Positions 8,880 through 18,328 of a stretch of DNA of 20,905 nt are shown in pieces. How positions within the stretch are numbered: position 1 is the first letter of the stretch; every line of letters begins with the position of its first letter. The notes beneath the pieces were generated by a model. That model did no database searches and was not told the origin of the DNA. It saw only the letters and a program-made list of their open reading frames with translations. The translations under genes and the position numbers were made by a program. The stretch is from assembly GCA_000969725.1 (NCBI GenBank), contig JXSR01S074557.1; one strand, 5' to 3'. Source of the stretch: Ophiothrix spiculata (taxonomy: Eukaryota; Echinodermata; Ophiuroidea; Amphilepidida; Ophiotrichidae).

Positions 8880-9956
8880 TAGCAGCAGTTGTTTAGCGTG
8901 TCAAACACATAACATGTGAAACGCGGTGTGTGATGTAGAAGTCACGCATGTAAACATCGCCATTTTGTCAACCTCTTTACCATAGCCTTACACTCACGAA
9001 TGATTGCTGTGTAGTTAGACAGGGCAAGTGAGCTGACAAGGTATGTAAGTCTACTGGTCAAAATTTTAACTAATTATGATCAGCAGTTACCTGCGATGAT
9101 GGGCAGTCTGAACCATGCAGTGAAACGCCCCATATCGAGGGTACCAGCATACAGAAAACATAAAACATCCCTACGGACACCATCTTACTTAAGGATTGTT
9201 TAAAAATCAATTCATGCTCAAACACATGTGTTTCGACAAAAAACAATATCTTTTCTTTCATAGCATGTTATTTCGAAATGCAATATGCTATCACCATGAA
9301 ATAAAATTCTAAGGAAAGCTAGAACTACATAAAAATTGAATATTTACTTATTGTTATAAAAATGTATTCCCATCATTTGAAAATAATTCCGAAGAGTTAA
9401 CAACATCAGGATTCAAAGAATTTTGATACATCTCGTTTTTAATTATGAAACAGATTTATACAGATTGGTATTGTGCTAGTGCTACTTGTTATGCGGTGAT
9501 AGGAAGCATGAGGCATACGTGAGGATGAGCTCATTTGGAGAGATTTTTGGAATATGCCAGGGTACAAAAATATTCCAAATCTATTGGTCTTAACCTGTTT
9601 ACATGTTTATAAATAGAGATAAATTCCAGCTGGCATGCTGACTTTATAGAAAACATATCCATCCTTGCCAACTTGGTGAATTCTAAAGCCATGTCTGGAT
9701 AGGTTCATGACGTCAATTTTTCAGACAGCGAAAAATGTGTGATGTATAAAATTTGCCCTTTTAGAAGAAGAAGTCCTACATGTGTTGTGATCCGTAAATA
9801 AAAGAGTTGAATGAATGCGATTGTGGATCGGATGTGAATTTGCTAACTTGTGTGCACTGTTTTTGCAGGATTTCTGTGACTGTATTGTGATGTGATTGCA
9901 GGATTTATCTAGTGTTTTTCACATTGAGTCCAACTTTCTCATGGTACAGATCAATT
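8880..9956. other. AT-rich non-coding stretch
   Basis: No gene is supported. A good-looking acceptor (CTTGTGTGCACTGTTTTTGCAG, ending at 9868) is not followed by a convincing open exon in any frame. The minus-strand open frame at 9070-9261 has no recognisable motif. Confidence 0.4.
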
Positions 9957-10300
9957 CATCATCATCATCATTCAACTGCAGAGCAGGCGACTACAAGATT
10001 TCTCCAAGATTTTCGATCAGTTGCCAGTGCAGTGATGTTTGCTGTCTGTAGGCAATGATACATGTACCCTAGGTTGTTCTGGATGTATGAGAGATAACTT
10101 GTCCTTTGACGGCCAGGTTTCCTCCTGCCATGCCTTGGTTCAAAGAGAGCGTATTGTCTTGCTGGCTCGTCTTCTAGCATTCTGAGAATATATCTAGACA
10201 CTTGATGCTAAGCATTATTCTATAACATGATGTTGCAAATGCGTTTGTCTTTCTCTCCATATCAGAAGATATTATCCAGGACTCGTACCAATACAACTAT
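9957..10300 (-). pseudogene. Non-LTR retrotransposon, decayed 3' end on the minus strand
   Basis: Read on the minus strand, the fragment begins near LYWYESW and continues SDMERKTNAFATSCYRIMLS, the typical '.ES W.L....ERRI.AF...CYR.ML.I' region near the end of LINE reverse transcriptases. After a frameshift it reads SRYILRMLEDEPARQYALF, then GRRKPGRQRTSYLSYIQNNLG and a C-terminal TALATDRKSWRNLVVACSAVE, ending with a stop. These match the common 'RRRGRPRTTW...LA.DR..WR.LV' tail. Just past the stop lies a (TGA)n-like microsatellite on the minus strand (CATCATCATCATCATT on plus, 9957-9972), a usual 3' end for such elements. It is truncated and frameshifted, and belongs to a different family from the fragment at 5575. 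Confidence 0.8.
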
Positions 10301-10709
10301 ATACTGACACAGGTGGTGTTAAAAAGTTTGATCTTGGTGACAATTGAGATGGATGGACTTCTTCAGACTTTTTCTAGCTTCCAGAAAGCAGCCCATGCCA
10401 GAGCCTTCCACCTAATAAAGTTACTTTTGCTGTTGTTCAGCAATTATGTCTCTGTAAAGTTTCTAAAAGGAAAAGGACTGACCTCTCTGTTGGAACAATT
10501 GTGAAGTGATTCCACATGAGCATGATACCTTCCCTTCTTTGAAGAATGCAGGTACCCACTTGACATCATAATTGGAAGGATCATATGAGAGTTCTTGTCA
10601 TGTTCAAGGACACTGACATTCACTGCTCAAAAGATTTTGGCTCTCAATGACAAATGAAAGTAAGCTTTTACTCTTTACACCATTTAGGAACGCCAGATTT
10701 TGACACCAG

Positions 10710-10877
10710 GGGCCGATTTCACTAACATTTAGCGATTGTCCCTAACCCTGTTTTCATCGCTAACTCCAAAAATGATCGCTAAATACCGGGTATTTTTTAA
10801 CAATTTAGGGATCATTTTTTAAGTTAGCGATCAAAACGAGGTTAGCGACCATCGCTAAATGTTAGTGAAATCAGCCC
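10710..10877. mobile_element. Fold-back (hairpin MITE) element
   Basis: The arms at about 10710-10785 and 10801-10877 are reverse complements over roughly 75 bases. Each contains GATTTCACTAACATTTAGCG and several repeats of ATCGCTAA. The outermost bases are GGGCCGATTTC on the left and GAAATCAGCCC on the right, with only a short loop. No clean target duplication can be assigned. The interior is itself made of short repeated ATCGCTAAC-like blocks. It lies within a unit of the tandem array and 7 bp from the hAT-like element. Confidence 0.8.
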
Positions 10878-10878
10878 A

Positions 10879-10884
10879 TGGTTT
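10879..10884. repeat. Left target duplication TGGTTT of element R2
   Basis: TGGTTT directly precedes CAGGCTTGCC and recurs directly after GGCAAGCCTG at 12144-12149. Confidence 0.7.
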
Positions 10885-12038
10885 CAGGCTTGCCAACTAG
10901 TACGATTTTATCGTATTTGTTACGATTTTTACGTTTTTAGTCGGCAAAAAATCGTATTAGTACGATTTTTGCATTTCTGACAATAAAAAGAACAGAAAAA
11001 ATACATGGAAAAGTCGGCAATATTAATGCTCTTGTGGCATATATTTGGGCCAAAATCTCAAAAAAGCCGTGAATAAAGACTAGGAAAGTCACAAAGCCGA
11101 CATGTATTCAATACATATTTATGCTCTTGGAACACATATTTGAGCCAAAATCTTAAAAAGTCACCACCATTCTTCTTGTATTGTAATGGTGGTACCCAAC
11201 TTCCAGCAATGACTTCATCACACTCAACACTTTTTAAAAAATCTTCAATGACACCTTAGAATCAAAAACGGGTCAGGGTTCCCTATTCATATAGGTGCAC
11301 CAATTGGCGACAGTAATGCCACTGGTGCTGATGTGCTTACACCATGAGAAATGATGGTGCGAGTTGGATATAGGTAAATGAGGGGGGGGTCATGATTCCC
11401 CCTAAAAAAAAAGTAAAAATGCTAAAATTGATTAAATTATATTTTGATAACCCATCATATATGATAAAATCAGTCAACTGTGACCTATTGTAAGGTCAGT
11501 AGGTAAATTTTAAAATGTACTTTCGTGTACAAAAGTATAGTAATATGGGATACAAAATGCCCTGTATCTCCTAAACGGTACAAGTTTTTAAATAAATTAA
11601 CTTATGTTAATGTCTATTGCTCCTTTACAACTACATCAACTTTTAAAAAGTGACCCCCGGGAGTAGTGTGGACCCCAGCTGGTGCCCATGGGCAGGACTT
11701 GGTCCCTTCAAGGGGGCCACAAATGTCAAACCTTTCCTTTTTTTGGACTTGCTTATACTCATGAGTAAAACATATTACAATTATTTTGCCTCTCCTGTGG
11801 TGGTAGATGTGCAGAAGCTCTCAGGCTGGTGGGTTGGGCTTTGCCTCTCAACCCCCACCGGACATTGACCCTGGACCCCTCTAGAGCATTTAAGGGGGCC
11901 CCTGAACCAGGCTGCCATGCCCCTAAGGTGGACCCTTGCCATGCATACTTCATATGCACAAGATTGATGTTGTAACTTTCTTAGCATTTTGTTAAAAATT
12001 GTAGCTCATGAAGGCCTTAAATTCATAATCTTCGGTGT

Positions 12039-12051
12039 GGGGGGGGGGGGG
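12039..12051. repeat. Homopolymer of 13 G
   Basis: Thirteen consecutive G residues lie inside element R2, just before the hairpin at 12063-12102. Confidence 0.9.
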
Positions 12052-12062
12052 ACTCCACTCGT

Positions 12063-12102
12063 CCCGGACTCGTCCGCACCCCCGATTTGGGACGAGTCCG
12101 GG
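12063..12102. repeat. Perfect 13-bp GC-rich hairpin inside element R2
   Basis: CCCGGACTCGTCC (12063-12075) is the exact reverse complement of GGACGAGTCCGGG (12090-12102), around a 14-base loop GCACCCCCGATTTG. It is subterminal in the hAT-like element, so it may be a leftover of a further small insertion or a structural feature of the transposon end. There is no U-tract to suggest a terminator. Confidence 0.8.
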
Positions 12103-13272
12103 AGGTGAGTAGGGTTTTTGACTTTCTAATGTTGGCAAGCCTGTGGTTTGTGAAGATCGTATTAGAGTAGATATCGTGAGATATCAAGAACACTGCAGTC
12201 GTCATTCAAAGTATTTTAAATCTCAATGTCTTATAGCGGAGGAAGTTGTTACCTTCCCAGCATTGAAGAATGCCAGATTTTGACACCTGGGTTGAGAATC
12301 TTGAGATTTGATGTCTTGGTCAAGGATACTACAACTACTGCTCAAAGGTTTTTAACTCTCAATGACTGAAACTTTTGCAATCCTTATGTTGAAGCATGCC
12401 AGATTTGGACATTTGGGTTGAGAGGATCATGTTAGTTATTTTTATGTTCAAGGACAATACAGTCACTGCATTAAATATTTTAAATATTCAGTGAGAAAGA
12501 ACATTTAAGAGTAGGAAGCTTTTGCCTTGCCATGTCAGATTTTGACATTAGAGCTGAGAGGATTAGCTGAGTAGGGTTGGGGTTAATCAGTGCAACACAA
12601 TAAAAAGTATGGAGATGAGTAAGTGACACAATAAATATGCCACACTACATCGATAACTATTGACATGATCAAAATCAAAGTGATCAGAGGATGATATTTC
12701 TAGTTGTTAAACATTGCATTGAGTAAAACTACTCTATAAATCCACATTTAAACAGCACATTCCTAAAACATTATAAGTCTAGTTAAACACATTTTTAGCC
12801 TAAACAAAGGACTAACTTAACATAATTCTGGAATTAAGGTCCTCAATGTTTAATAAGAGTGTGAAGCTTTATCCTTTCCAACATTGAGAATATAAGAGTT
12901 GATGCCATGCTCAATGATGCTGCATGTCAATCAAGCAGGTTTTCAGGACCAATGTGTACCATAGTACGTTTTTACCTAATCAAACTTCTGTGATGAGATG
13001 AGCAGGGGTGACTTGAAAATTAGTGATGTGCTATAAAATGGTGTATATTTGCTACTCGGTCAAAGATCCCATTTTGCTGTCTAATGCTCGGGTTACAATG
13101 ATCAACTTGTCATGTTATCAGAAATTATTAATTAGATATGCTGCTCCTTGCTAAGTATAACCTAAACACCACTGGGATAATAATGACGCTGAAATCAATT
13201 TTGTACTACATGGCCCATCTTCCCTCCCCCTATAACATGTCCTCATTCTTCTTCTTCAATGTGTATCTACAG

Positions 13273-13395
13273 GTAGCAAAGGAGGAGGAGGAGGGAAGCG
13301 AGACAGCAGTAATCTTGAAGACAATACTGAGGAGGAGGATATAGACTCAGGTGAAGGTGAAGATGTTGCACACAGCCCCAAACTGAAAGTACTTG
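13273..13395 (+). CDS. Internal exon of the unrecognised host gene (41 codons, phase 1-1), acidic with an SGEG motif
   Basis: An acceptor with a pyrimidine-rich lead (TTCTTCTTCAATGTGTATCTACAG) ends at 13272, and a donor, CTTG|GTAAGT, lies at 13395/13396. At 123 nt it is symmetric, phase 1-1. Joined to the exon at 5387 (codon G|GT), the frame reads GSKGGGGGKRDSSNLEDN, then TEEEDIDSGEGEDVAHSP and KLKVLG. Ser-Gly-Glu-Gly in an acidic context resembles a glycosaminoglycan attachment site and also a CK2 substrate. Which applies depends on whether the protein is secreted, and that is unknown. Other frames across the exon are open but give arginine/proline-rich shadows. The protein is not recognised. 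Confidence 0.6.
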
Positions 13396-13437
13396 GTAAG
13401 TTTGGCATTATTTGAGCGTGATAAAAATACTGACTCA

Positions 13438-13480
13438 TTGGATGCAGAGTTGTTGATTTGTGATGAACAACTCTGTTGCG
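13438..13480. repeat. Short hairpin carrying a motif of the dispersed repeat
   Basis: AGAGTTGTT and AACAACTCT form a perfect 9-bp stem around GATTTGTGATG. The segment TTGTTGATTTGTGATGAAC resembles TTGTTGATTTGCGATGAAC at 1243-1261 in the dispersed repeat. It lies about 50 bp downstream of the exon at 13273. Confidence 0.5.
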
Positions 13481-13737
13481 TGTTTGAATACCTTTCAACA
13501 ACAAAAATTCTCCTTAAAACTGATTTAATGAGAATAAAATTGTATTCTAAATGTTTTTAGTTTATCAGATATCTGTCTGCATAAAATATTTAGCAGAATC
13601 TGAAGTAAAATACTACTTTTAATGTTTTTTTACTTAAGCGTTATCAGGCCTTTCACATACGTGTGTTAGGGGTGTGCCGACTTATGTGTACTGTGTAAAC
13701 GCACTTCCGTTACACCGCTTCCGTTAACGGTATAGTA

Positions 13738-13833
13738 ACTTTGCGTGATGCGCTAATTTGAATATCAACTGTGGGTTCATCACAAATTAACAACGGTACA
13801 CTCCTGTATAAGGAGATACGGTGAGTTGTTTGA
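13738..13833 (-). repeat. Dispersed repeat, copy 2 (inverted relative to 1210-1298)
   Basis: The reverse complement carries AACTCACCGTAT, GATGAACCCACAG and ATATTCAAATTAGCGCAT, aligned in order with 1210-1298. See that entry for the partner. Confidence 0.7.
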
Positions 13834-13839
13834 AAATAG

Positions 13840-15490
13840 TACTTGGCTGTAGTCTTCTACTGCTTTATCTTGTAAAGTGTTTGAAAAGCATACAGTTTTG
13901 ATTTGGTTCAAGTTTTATGTTTGAGATTTGTTTGAAGACGTTTTATGAGTTAGGTCTTTGAAGTAATACAATTTGTTTATCATGTCAGGTGATGAAATAT
14001 GTATAAAATTTTATAATGCATAATGTATTTGTCTAAAGGCTGGGAAGTAGAGAACACTTTTCAATGTTGCAGATACTTAACATATACAATAAATAATATA
14101 AAGTAATACTTTTAAATAACAAATGGATACAAAATTACATGCGTATATAGCTAGTTTGAGTGGGTGGTGTGGAAGCACGTATGCAAGTGCTCCATTGTTA
14201 TAGAAATGGAAGAGATTTACAAGGAATTTTCATGGATCAAAATCAGAGAATAAAACAGCAATTGTGATGGAGCAGCTGGATTCACGGAAGTAGGCCAATA
14301 TTTATGAACAGAACAGAACTGAACTAAAAAAGGATACATGTGTAACATAGCTCTCAGACAACATGTTATTGCAATGCTGTTTTGTTCACCAACCTAATAA
14401 TCTAATTCATTTTTTCCTATAATGTTTTTTGGTCTCATCAGTTTGGTAAGAACCTCGGGCTTTAATTTTTATACAGTTACATTAAGGAACTTTTGAGAGG
14501 GGATCTTATGCCCATCAATCCATCAGTAAGTCCACTCAGTTATGTAACCCATGCTTTTGGTGCTCAAAAAGCCCAGTCGTACTTTTTTGTGAGCTACCCA
14601 ATTAGTACAAATGTTACAATAACAGAGGCTTGGTGAGATGAAGATAATCCTTGATCAACACATATTTGGGACACATGTGATACCAAATATTTGGTGATTT
14701 TACCAATTATTTGGTAATTTTCACCATTAACCATATAATGGATTATTATCAGAAAATTCATTAGGTTTAATTAAATAACGAAGACTCATTGCATAAAATG
14801 TTTAGTAGCTCATAAAAAAGTGTAGAGTGACTGTAAGAATCATTCTGATATATTTGATTGAAGTTCAGTTTCTTCTAACCCCCCCCCCCAAAAAAAAAAA
14901 ATGGTTATGATTGTTTATGTGTTGAGATGTTGCAGTAACTTTGCACTTCCAAACCCATATTACCCAGTAAATGAATTTAAGATTTATATAAGGATTTATA
15001 TTGCACTATGCCTCCCTGTTTTGTAATTCTATGTGGCCCCCGGCAGACTGTGCAGGTGTCCACTGACCTCTCAAACCCATATAAACACCATTCCATGTTA
15101 ACATGTTAAGCAAACTGTAGGAGTGCTGAACCTTGATCACCGTACATTTAAACCATTGCAACCAGGATTAACTTCCCAAGTTTCGTTCAGGTTTCTATGA
15201 GACAAGTCAGCTCCCCAAGTTTCATACAGTTTTCTAGGAGACAATTGACAGTACCGGTTTCTTATCCAAGGGAATGTTAAGCACACTTAACTTTGACGCC
15301 ACTTTTTGCAAAGTAAAAGTAGGCTTTACAACTATTTGATATGTTCTACATTTTGAATACATATGAGTGTGTGTATATATAATCATTCAAGCAACAGTGA
15401 TTCATCATGCCAACTTCATGCAGCTGACTTAGAGAGAAGATGTAGGTTAAATGTGACGTACATTGATTTGGTAGAGAGAAGTCTAATCAA
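13840..15490. other. AT-rich non-coding stretch, presumably intronic
   Basis: No exon or RNA gene was recognised. It includes a C11-A12 tract (14879-14901) and a cluster of ATTTGGT/ACCAAAT inverted words near 14680-14725. Confidence 0.4.
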
Positions 15491-15493
15491 ATC

Positions 15494-15687
15494 AATTATA
15501 GATTAATAAATGAAATGCGCGAGTGAAATTAGACAAAACCAATGCACCCACAGTCAATTTTGAAGCGTCTAATTCATGGAGCCTGTAGGGGCTGAGTGCA
15601 TTGGACAGCAATCAAAATTTACCGCAAGTGCATTGATTTTGTCTCATTTTACGCGCATAATGGAATGCAAATTTATTAATCTAATTC
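15494..15687. mobile_element. Imperfect hairpin element (MITE-like)
   Basis: The left arm (15494-15569) and right arm (15604-15687) are imperfect reverse complements. Pairs include GATTAATAAA with TTTATTAATC, GACAAAACCAATGCA with TGCATTGATTTTGTC, and CAATTTTGAAGCGTC with GACAGCAATCAAAATTT. The loop is about 35 bases. No target duplication is clear. Short open frames across it follow from the palindrome and are not genes. Confidence 0.65.
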
Positions 15688-15689
15688 AT

Positions 15690-16766
15690 ACACGACAGAA
15701 AAATAATATTGTATCTTTTTTGAAAAGAAATGAGGCCTTTAATATGACCATCAAAGTCCAAAACTTCTCTAAATAAACCATCACCTGACAAAAACAATGA
15801 AACATTCATACGCACTAAACGGCCACCACGCAAACTGGGATGCAACAAGCACAGTGCATTGTGAAGTTCCACTGCACTCCGTGTACCTTATATTCTTGCA
15901 TTCGGTTTGGCTAGGTGACACGCAGAGTTTATGAATTAAAACAATAAATGAACTGAAAGACTTGCAATGTTCAATTTAAGTAGACGTTAACATACTAAAT
16001 TCCATCTCCCGCCTTTATTTTTTCAATGTGTAAAAGTAATTGTTGCTAAAGTTGTCTCATATTTCATAACAAAAAGATGAATAAAGTGATCTTTTTAAAA
16101 TATTGATATTTTGCATCAAAACGATGAATAAAAGGATTTTTTTTTAAATATTGAAAGAGTAACAACACATTAAGCCATCATATCAGAAAGTTTGTGAACC
16201 TATCTCCAAATACATTTCCGTCTTCTAAAGAAAGAAAATACAACAGCGCATTTGTTTATAACCATTATGATCAATGTATCTAGCATAAATCGATTCCTTT
16301 TTCTAAATTACACTTACACATTTTCAAACAAAATTATCACCTTTTACCTAGCACTTTCACTTTGAAGAAAAATATCAAACTATTTTTGCCTTATTATTTG
16401 TTTGTCACCTTTATGAACAATTTATCGTACAAGAATTGATTTTCCTTTCCTAAATTACACATTGAAAGAATTTACGCGTTGTCAAACACAAGATATTTGT
16501 AGCGAGCTTGAGACATTCAAAATTGTACTGATTTATAACAGTTATCCCGCAGCTGCGTTTGAAGCAAAGACAGCATTTGTAACAAACATCTGAAATATTC
16601 ATAACGGCACTTTGTAAAATGGATAAGAAATTGGTAGGATAACAATGGTTTATGTAAACCAAATACTTTAGAATATGACGCATTTTTGTATTTTCGGTGA
16701 AAAATTAAAATGCCCAAGGGAATCTGTTTCAGAACATATTGTTATTACAGATAGGGTGTTTTTTCA
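15690..16766. other. AT-rich non-coding stretch with local direct repeats
   Basis: GATGAATAAA recurs at 16076 and 16123 with similar flanks (47-bp spacing). A block running from TTTGTTT through ATTGATT or CGATT to CCTAAATTACAC or CTAAATTACAC occurs at about 16251-16324 and 16396-16466 (145-bp spacing). The minus-strand open frames at 16450-16717 overlap each other and are unsupported. Confidence 0.45.
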
Positions 16767-17461
16767 TACTAATCGCATACTGTAAATCATATTTTTGAGC
16801 ATAACTTCCAAAGAAATTGGTGCTTCTGTAAATTAAATATCTGATTTTAGTTACTTCATTTTTTAAAACGTTTTGACATTGATTTGATTACGCAGGTATG
16901 TTTACAAATGCACTGAAAAAGATGTTACTTGTATTTGCATTGATGATATTTATATAAGGCTGGCAAATATTTGACTTAAGTCTGTATGGCTTAAACAAAT
17001 TCCTGGGAGGGTCGTTCCTTCTTTTAAGCTGCACATTGCTTTGACGAATCAATTGGATGGTAAATAAAGTAGAATTAGTTCAGCTTTGATAGTTCATGGG
17101 AAAATAAACTTGAATTTTACTGACAGCAAACATGTTTGAAATATTTTACATGACATTATGTGATTCTCTGAATGATTTTAAATTCTCTGTTTATTTGTGC
17201 CATGTAAATCCTTAAGAATAGATGGCTTCGGGAGGGATGGGTCATTTAGTTCAAAATTGATTGCAGCGACATGCGTCAAATTCGAGTAGCAAGATCAGAC
17301 TCGGTGTTTCAATCAATCTTTTTTGCAAAATTTGGTATTTTGATAGATCTTTTTTCAAAATATTTCAGAATTTACACCAGTTGGCGCAATTTGGGACATT
17401 TTTTCCAAAAACCTAAAATTAGGAGAATTGGTATATGATAGATCTCCTTTGTAAATTGGTA
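16767..17461 (+). repeat. Large tandem duplication, left half (695 bp)
   Basis: It runs from TACTAATCGCATACTGTAAATC to CTCCTTTGTAAATTGGTAT and is followed directly by the second half. Long runs are near identical, for example GACATTGATTTGATTACGCAGG and the TTCCTGGGAGGGTCGTTCC block. This half lacks about 60 bases near 17410 present in the other half, and it keeps the empty insertion site GGTATATG at 17430-17437. Confidence 0.9.
17430..17437. repeat. Empty insertion site GGTATATG in the left half of the duplication
   Basis: In the left half, GAATTGGTATATGATAGATC is uninterrupted. The equivalent right-half position has the element between two copies of GGTATATG (18215-18222 and 18329-18336). 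Confidence 0.85.
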
Positions 17462-18222
17462 TACTATTGCACACTGTAAATCATATTTTTGAGCATAACT
17501 TCCAAAGAAATTAGTGCTTTTGTTTTAAAATGAAAATTCGATATCTGATTTTAGTTACTGCATTTTTTCAAACATTTTGACATTGATTTGATTACGCAGG
17601 TATGTTTACAAATGCACTGAAAAAGATGTTACTTGTATTTGCATTGATGATATTTATACAAGGCTGGCAAATATTTGACTAAAAGTCTGTATGGCTTAAA
17701 CAAATTCCTGGGAGGGTCGTTCCTTCTTTTAATCTTCGCATTGCTTTGACGAATCATTTGGATGGTAAATAAAGTAGAATTAGTTCAGCTTTGATAGTTC
17801 ATGGGAAAATAAACTTGAATTTACTGACAGCAAACATGTTTGAAATATTTTACATGACATTTTTTGATTCTCTGAATGATTTTAAATTCTCTGTTTATTT
17901 GTGCCATGTAAATCCTTAAGAAGAGATGGCTTCGTGGAGGGGGTGGGGTGGAGATGGGTCATTTAGTACAAAATTGATTACAGCGATATGCGTCAAATTC
18001 AAGTAGCAAAATCAGACTCGGTGTTATATTTCAATCAATCCTTTTGCAAAATTTGGTATTTTGATAGATCTGTTTGTCAAAATATTTCAGAATTTACACC
18101 AAATGGCGCAATTTGGGACATTTTTTCCAAAACCTTAGAAAATTTGCAAAAGTGGGCAAAGTAGGGCAAGATATTATGTTTTTGAATAAATTTGTCTCAA
18201 AATTTAGGAGAATTGGTATATG

Positions 18223-18328
18223 GGACCAAGTGTACTTTAGGTCCCATCCAGAATTTTAGGGTTAGGGTTTAGGGTTAGGGTTAGTTTTGGGGTTAGGGTT
18301 TAGGGTAAGGGTATAGTTTACTTTTTCT
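18223..18328. mobile_element. TTAGGG-core element, copy 2 (106 bp, internally deleted)
   Basis: The left terminus (18223-18244) matches 19 of 22 positions of the inverted right terminus of copy 1. After the same CATCCAGAATT spacer, a shorter tract of about six TTAGGG hexamers follows, then GGTATAGT and TTACTTTTTCT. Relative to copy 1, the block CTTTGATAGGACCTAAAG and adjoining bases is missing, so most of the right inverted repeat is lost. Exact 8-bp GGTATATG duplications flank the element, and the paired empty site at 17430 proves insertion. Confidence 0.85.
18255..18312 (+). repeat. Interstitial TTAGGG tract inside element copy 2
   Basis: About six TTAGGG hexamers with TTTAGGG, TTTTGGGG and TAAGGG variants. 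It is the same orientation and internal position as in copy 1. Confidence 0.9.

Larger units (their letters stand above)
10885..12143 (+). mobile_element. hAT-like non-autonomous DNA transposon, copy R2 (1259 bp)
   Basis: The left end CAGGCTTGCCAAC is repeated exactly in reverse complement at the right end, GTTGGCAAGCCTG (12131-12143). TGGTTT flanks both sides (10879-10884 and 12144-12149) as a 6-bp target duplication. A CAGG...TGCC terminus is typical of hAT elements, although hAT duplications are more often 8 bp. The interior starts with the GTACGATTTTATCGTA block and the ATGCTCTTG/GCCAAAATCT subunits shared with 1317-1932. It then has a G- and C-rich part (11640-11960), a G13 tract and a short perfect hairpin (12063-12102). 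No transposase frame is visible. Its removal restores a unit of the surrounding tandem array. Confidence 0.8.
10540..12970 (+). repeat. Decayed tandem array of about 126-145 bp units, split by two insertions
   Basis: Repeated landmarks in the same order are: GAAGAATGCCAGATTTTGACACC; GGTTGAGAGGATCAT; TTCTTGTCATGTTCAAGGACACTAC; CACTGCTCAAAG; TTTTAACTCTCAATGAC. Anchor positions of the GCCAGATTTTGACA-like block are about 10547 (diverged), 10692, 12272, 12398 and 12534, with a faint further unit near 12890. Spacings of 145, 126 and 136 show irregular units. Between the anchors at 10692 and 12272 a fold-back element and a hAT-like element interrupt one unit, whose remainder resumes at 12144. No coding frame is conserved between units. 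Confidence 0.7.
5498..13272 (+). other. Inferred intron of the host gene (about 7.8 kb)
   Basis: It starts GTAAGT and ends TCTACAG, joining two phase-1 boundaries. It would contain two dead LINE fragments, the TTAA-bounded segment, the decayed tandem array and two DNA elements, which suits intronic DNA. Any additional symmetric exon between the two would also keep the frame, so direct adjacency is inferred, not shown. Confidence 0.4.

Noticed and set aside
9843..9910. Exon after the acceptor-like TGCACTGTTTTTGCAG
   Set aside because: No frame after it stays open for a useful length with a plausible donor.
11650..11987. Overlapping open frames on both strands in the G+C-richer part of element R2
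   Set aside because: They are short, mutually overlapping, without transposase motifs, and explained by local composition.
12063..12102. Hammerhead-type ribozyme or terminator
   Set aside because: The conserved CTGATGA and GAAA core of a hammerhead is absent, and there is no T-run after the stem.
13256..13504. 82-codon minus-strand open frame across the exon at 13273
   Set aside because: It is an antisense shadow of the glycine/acid-rich exon, with serine, proline and leucine runs arising from the complementary GGA and GAG codons.
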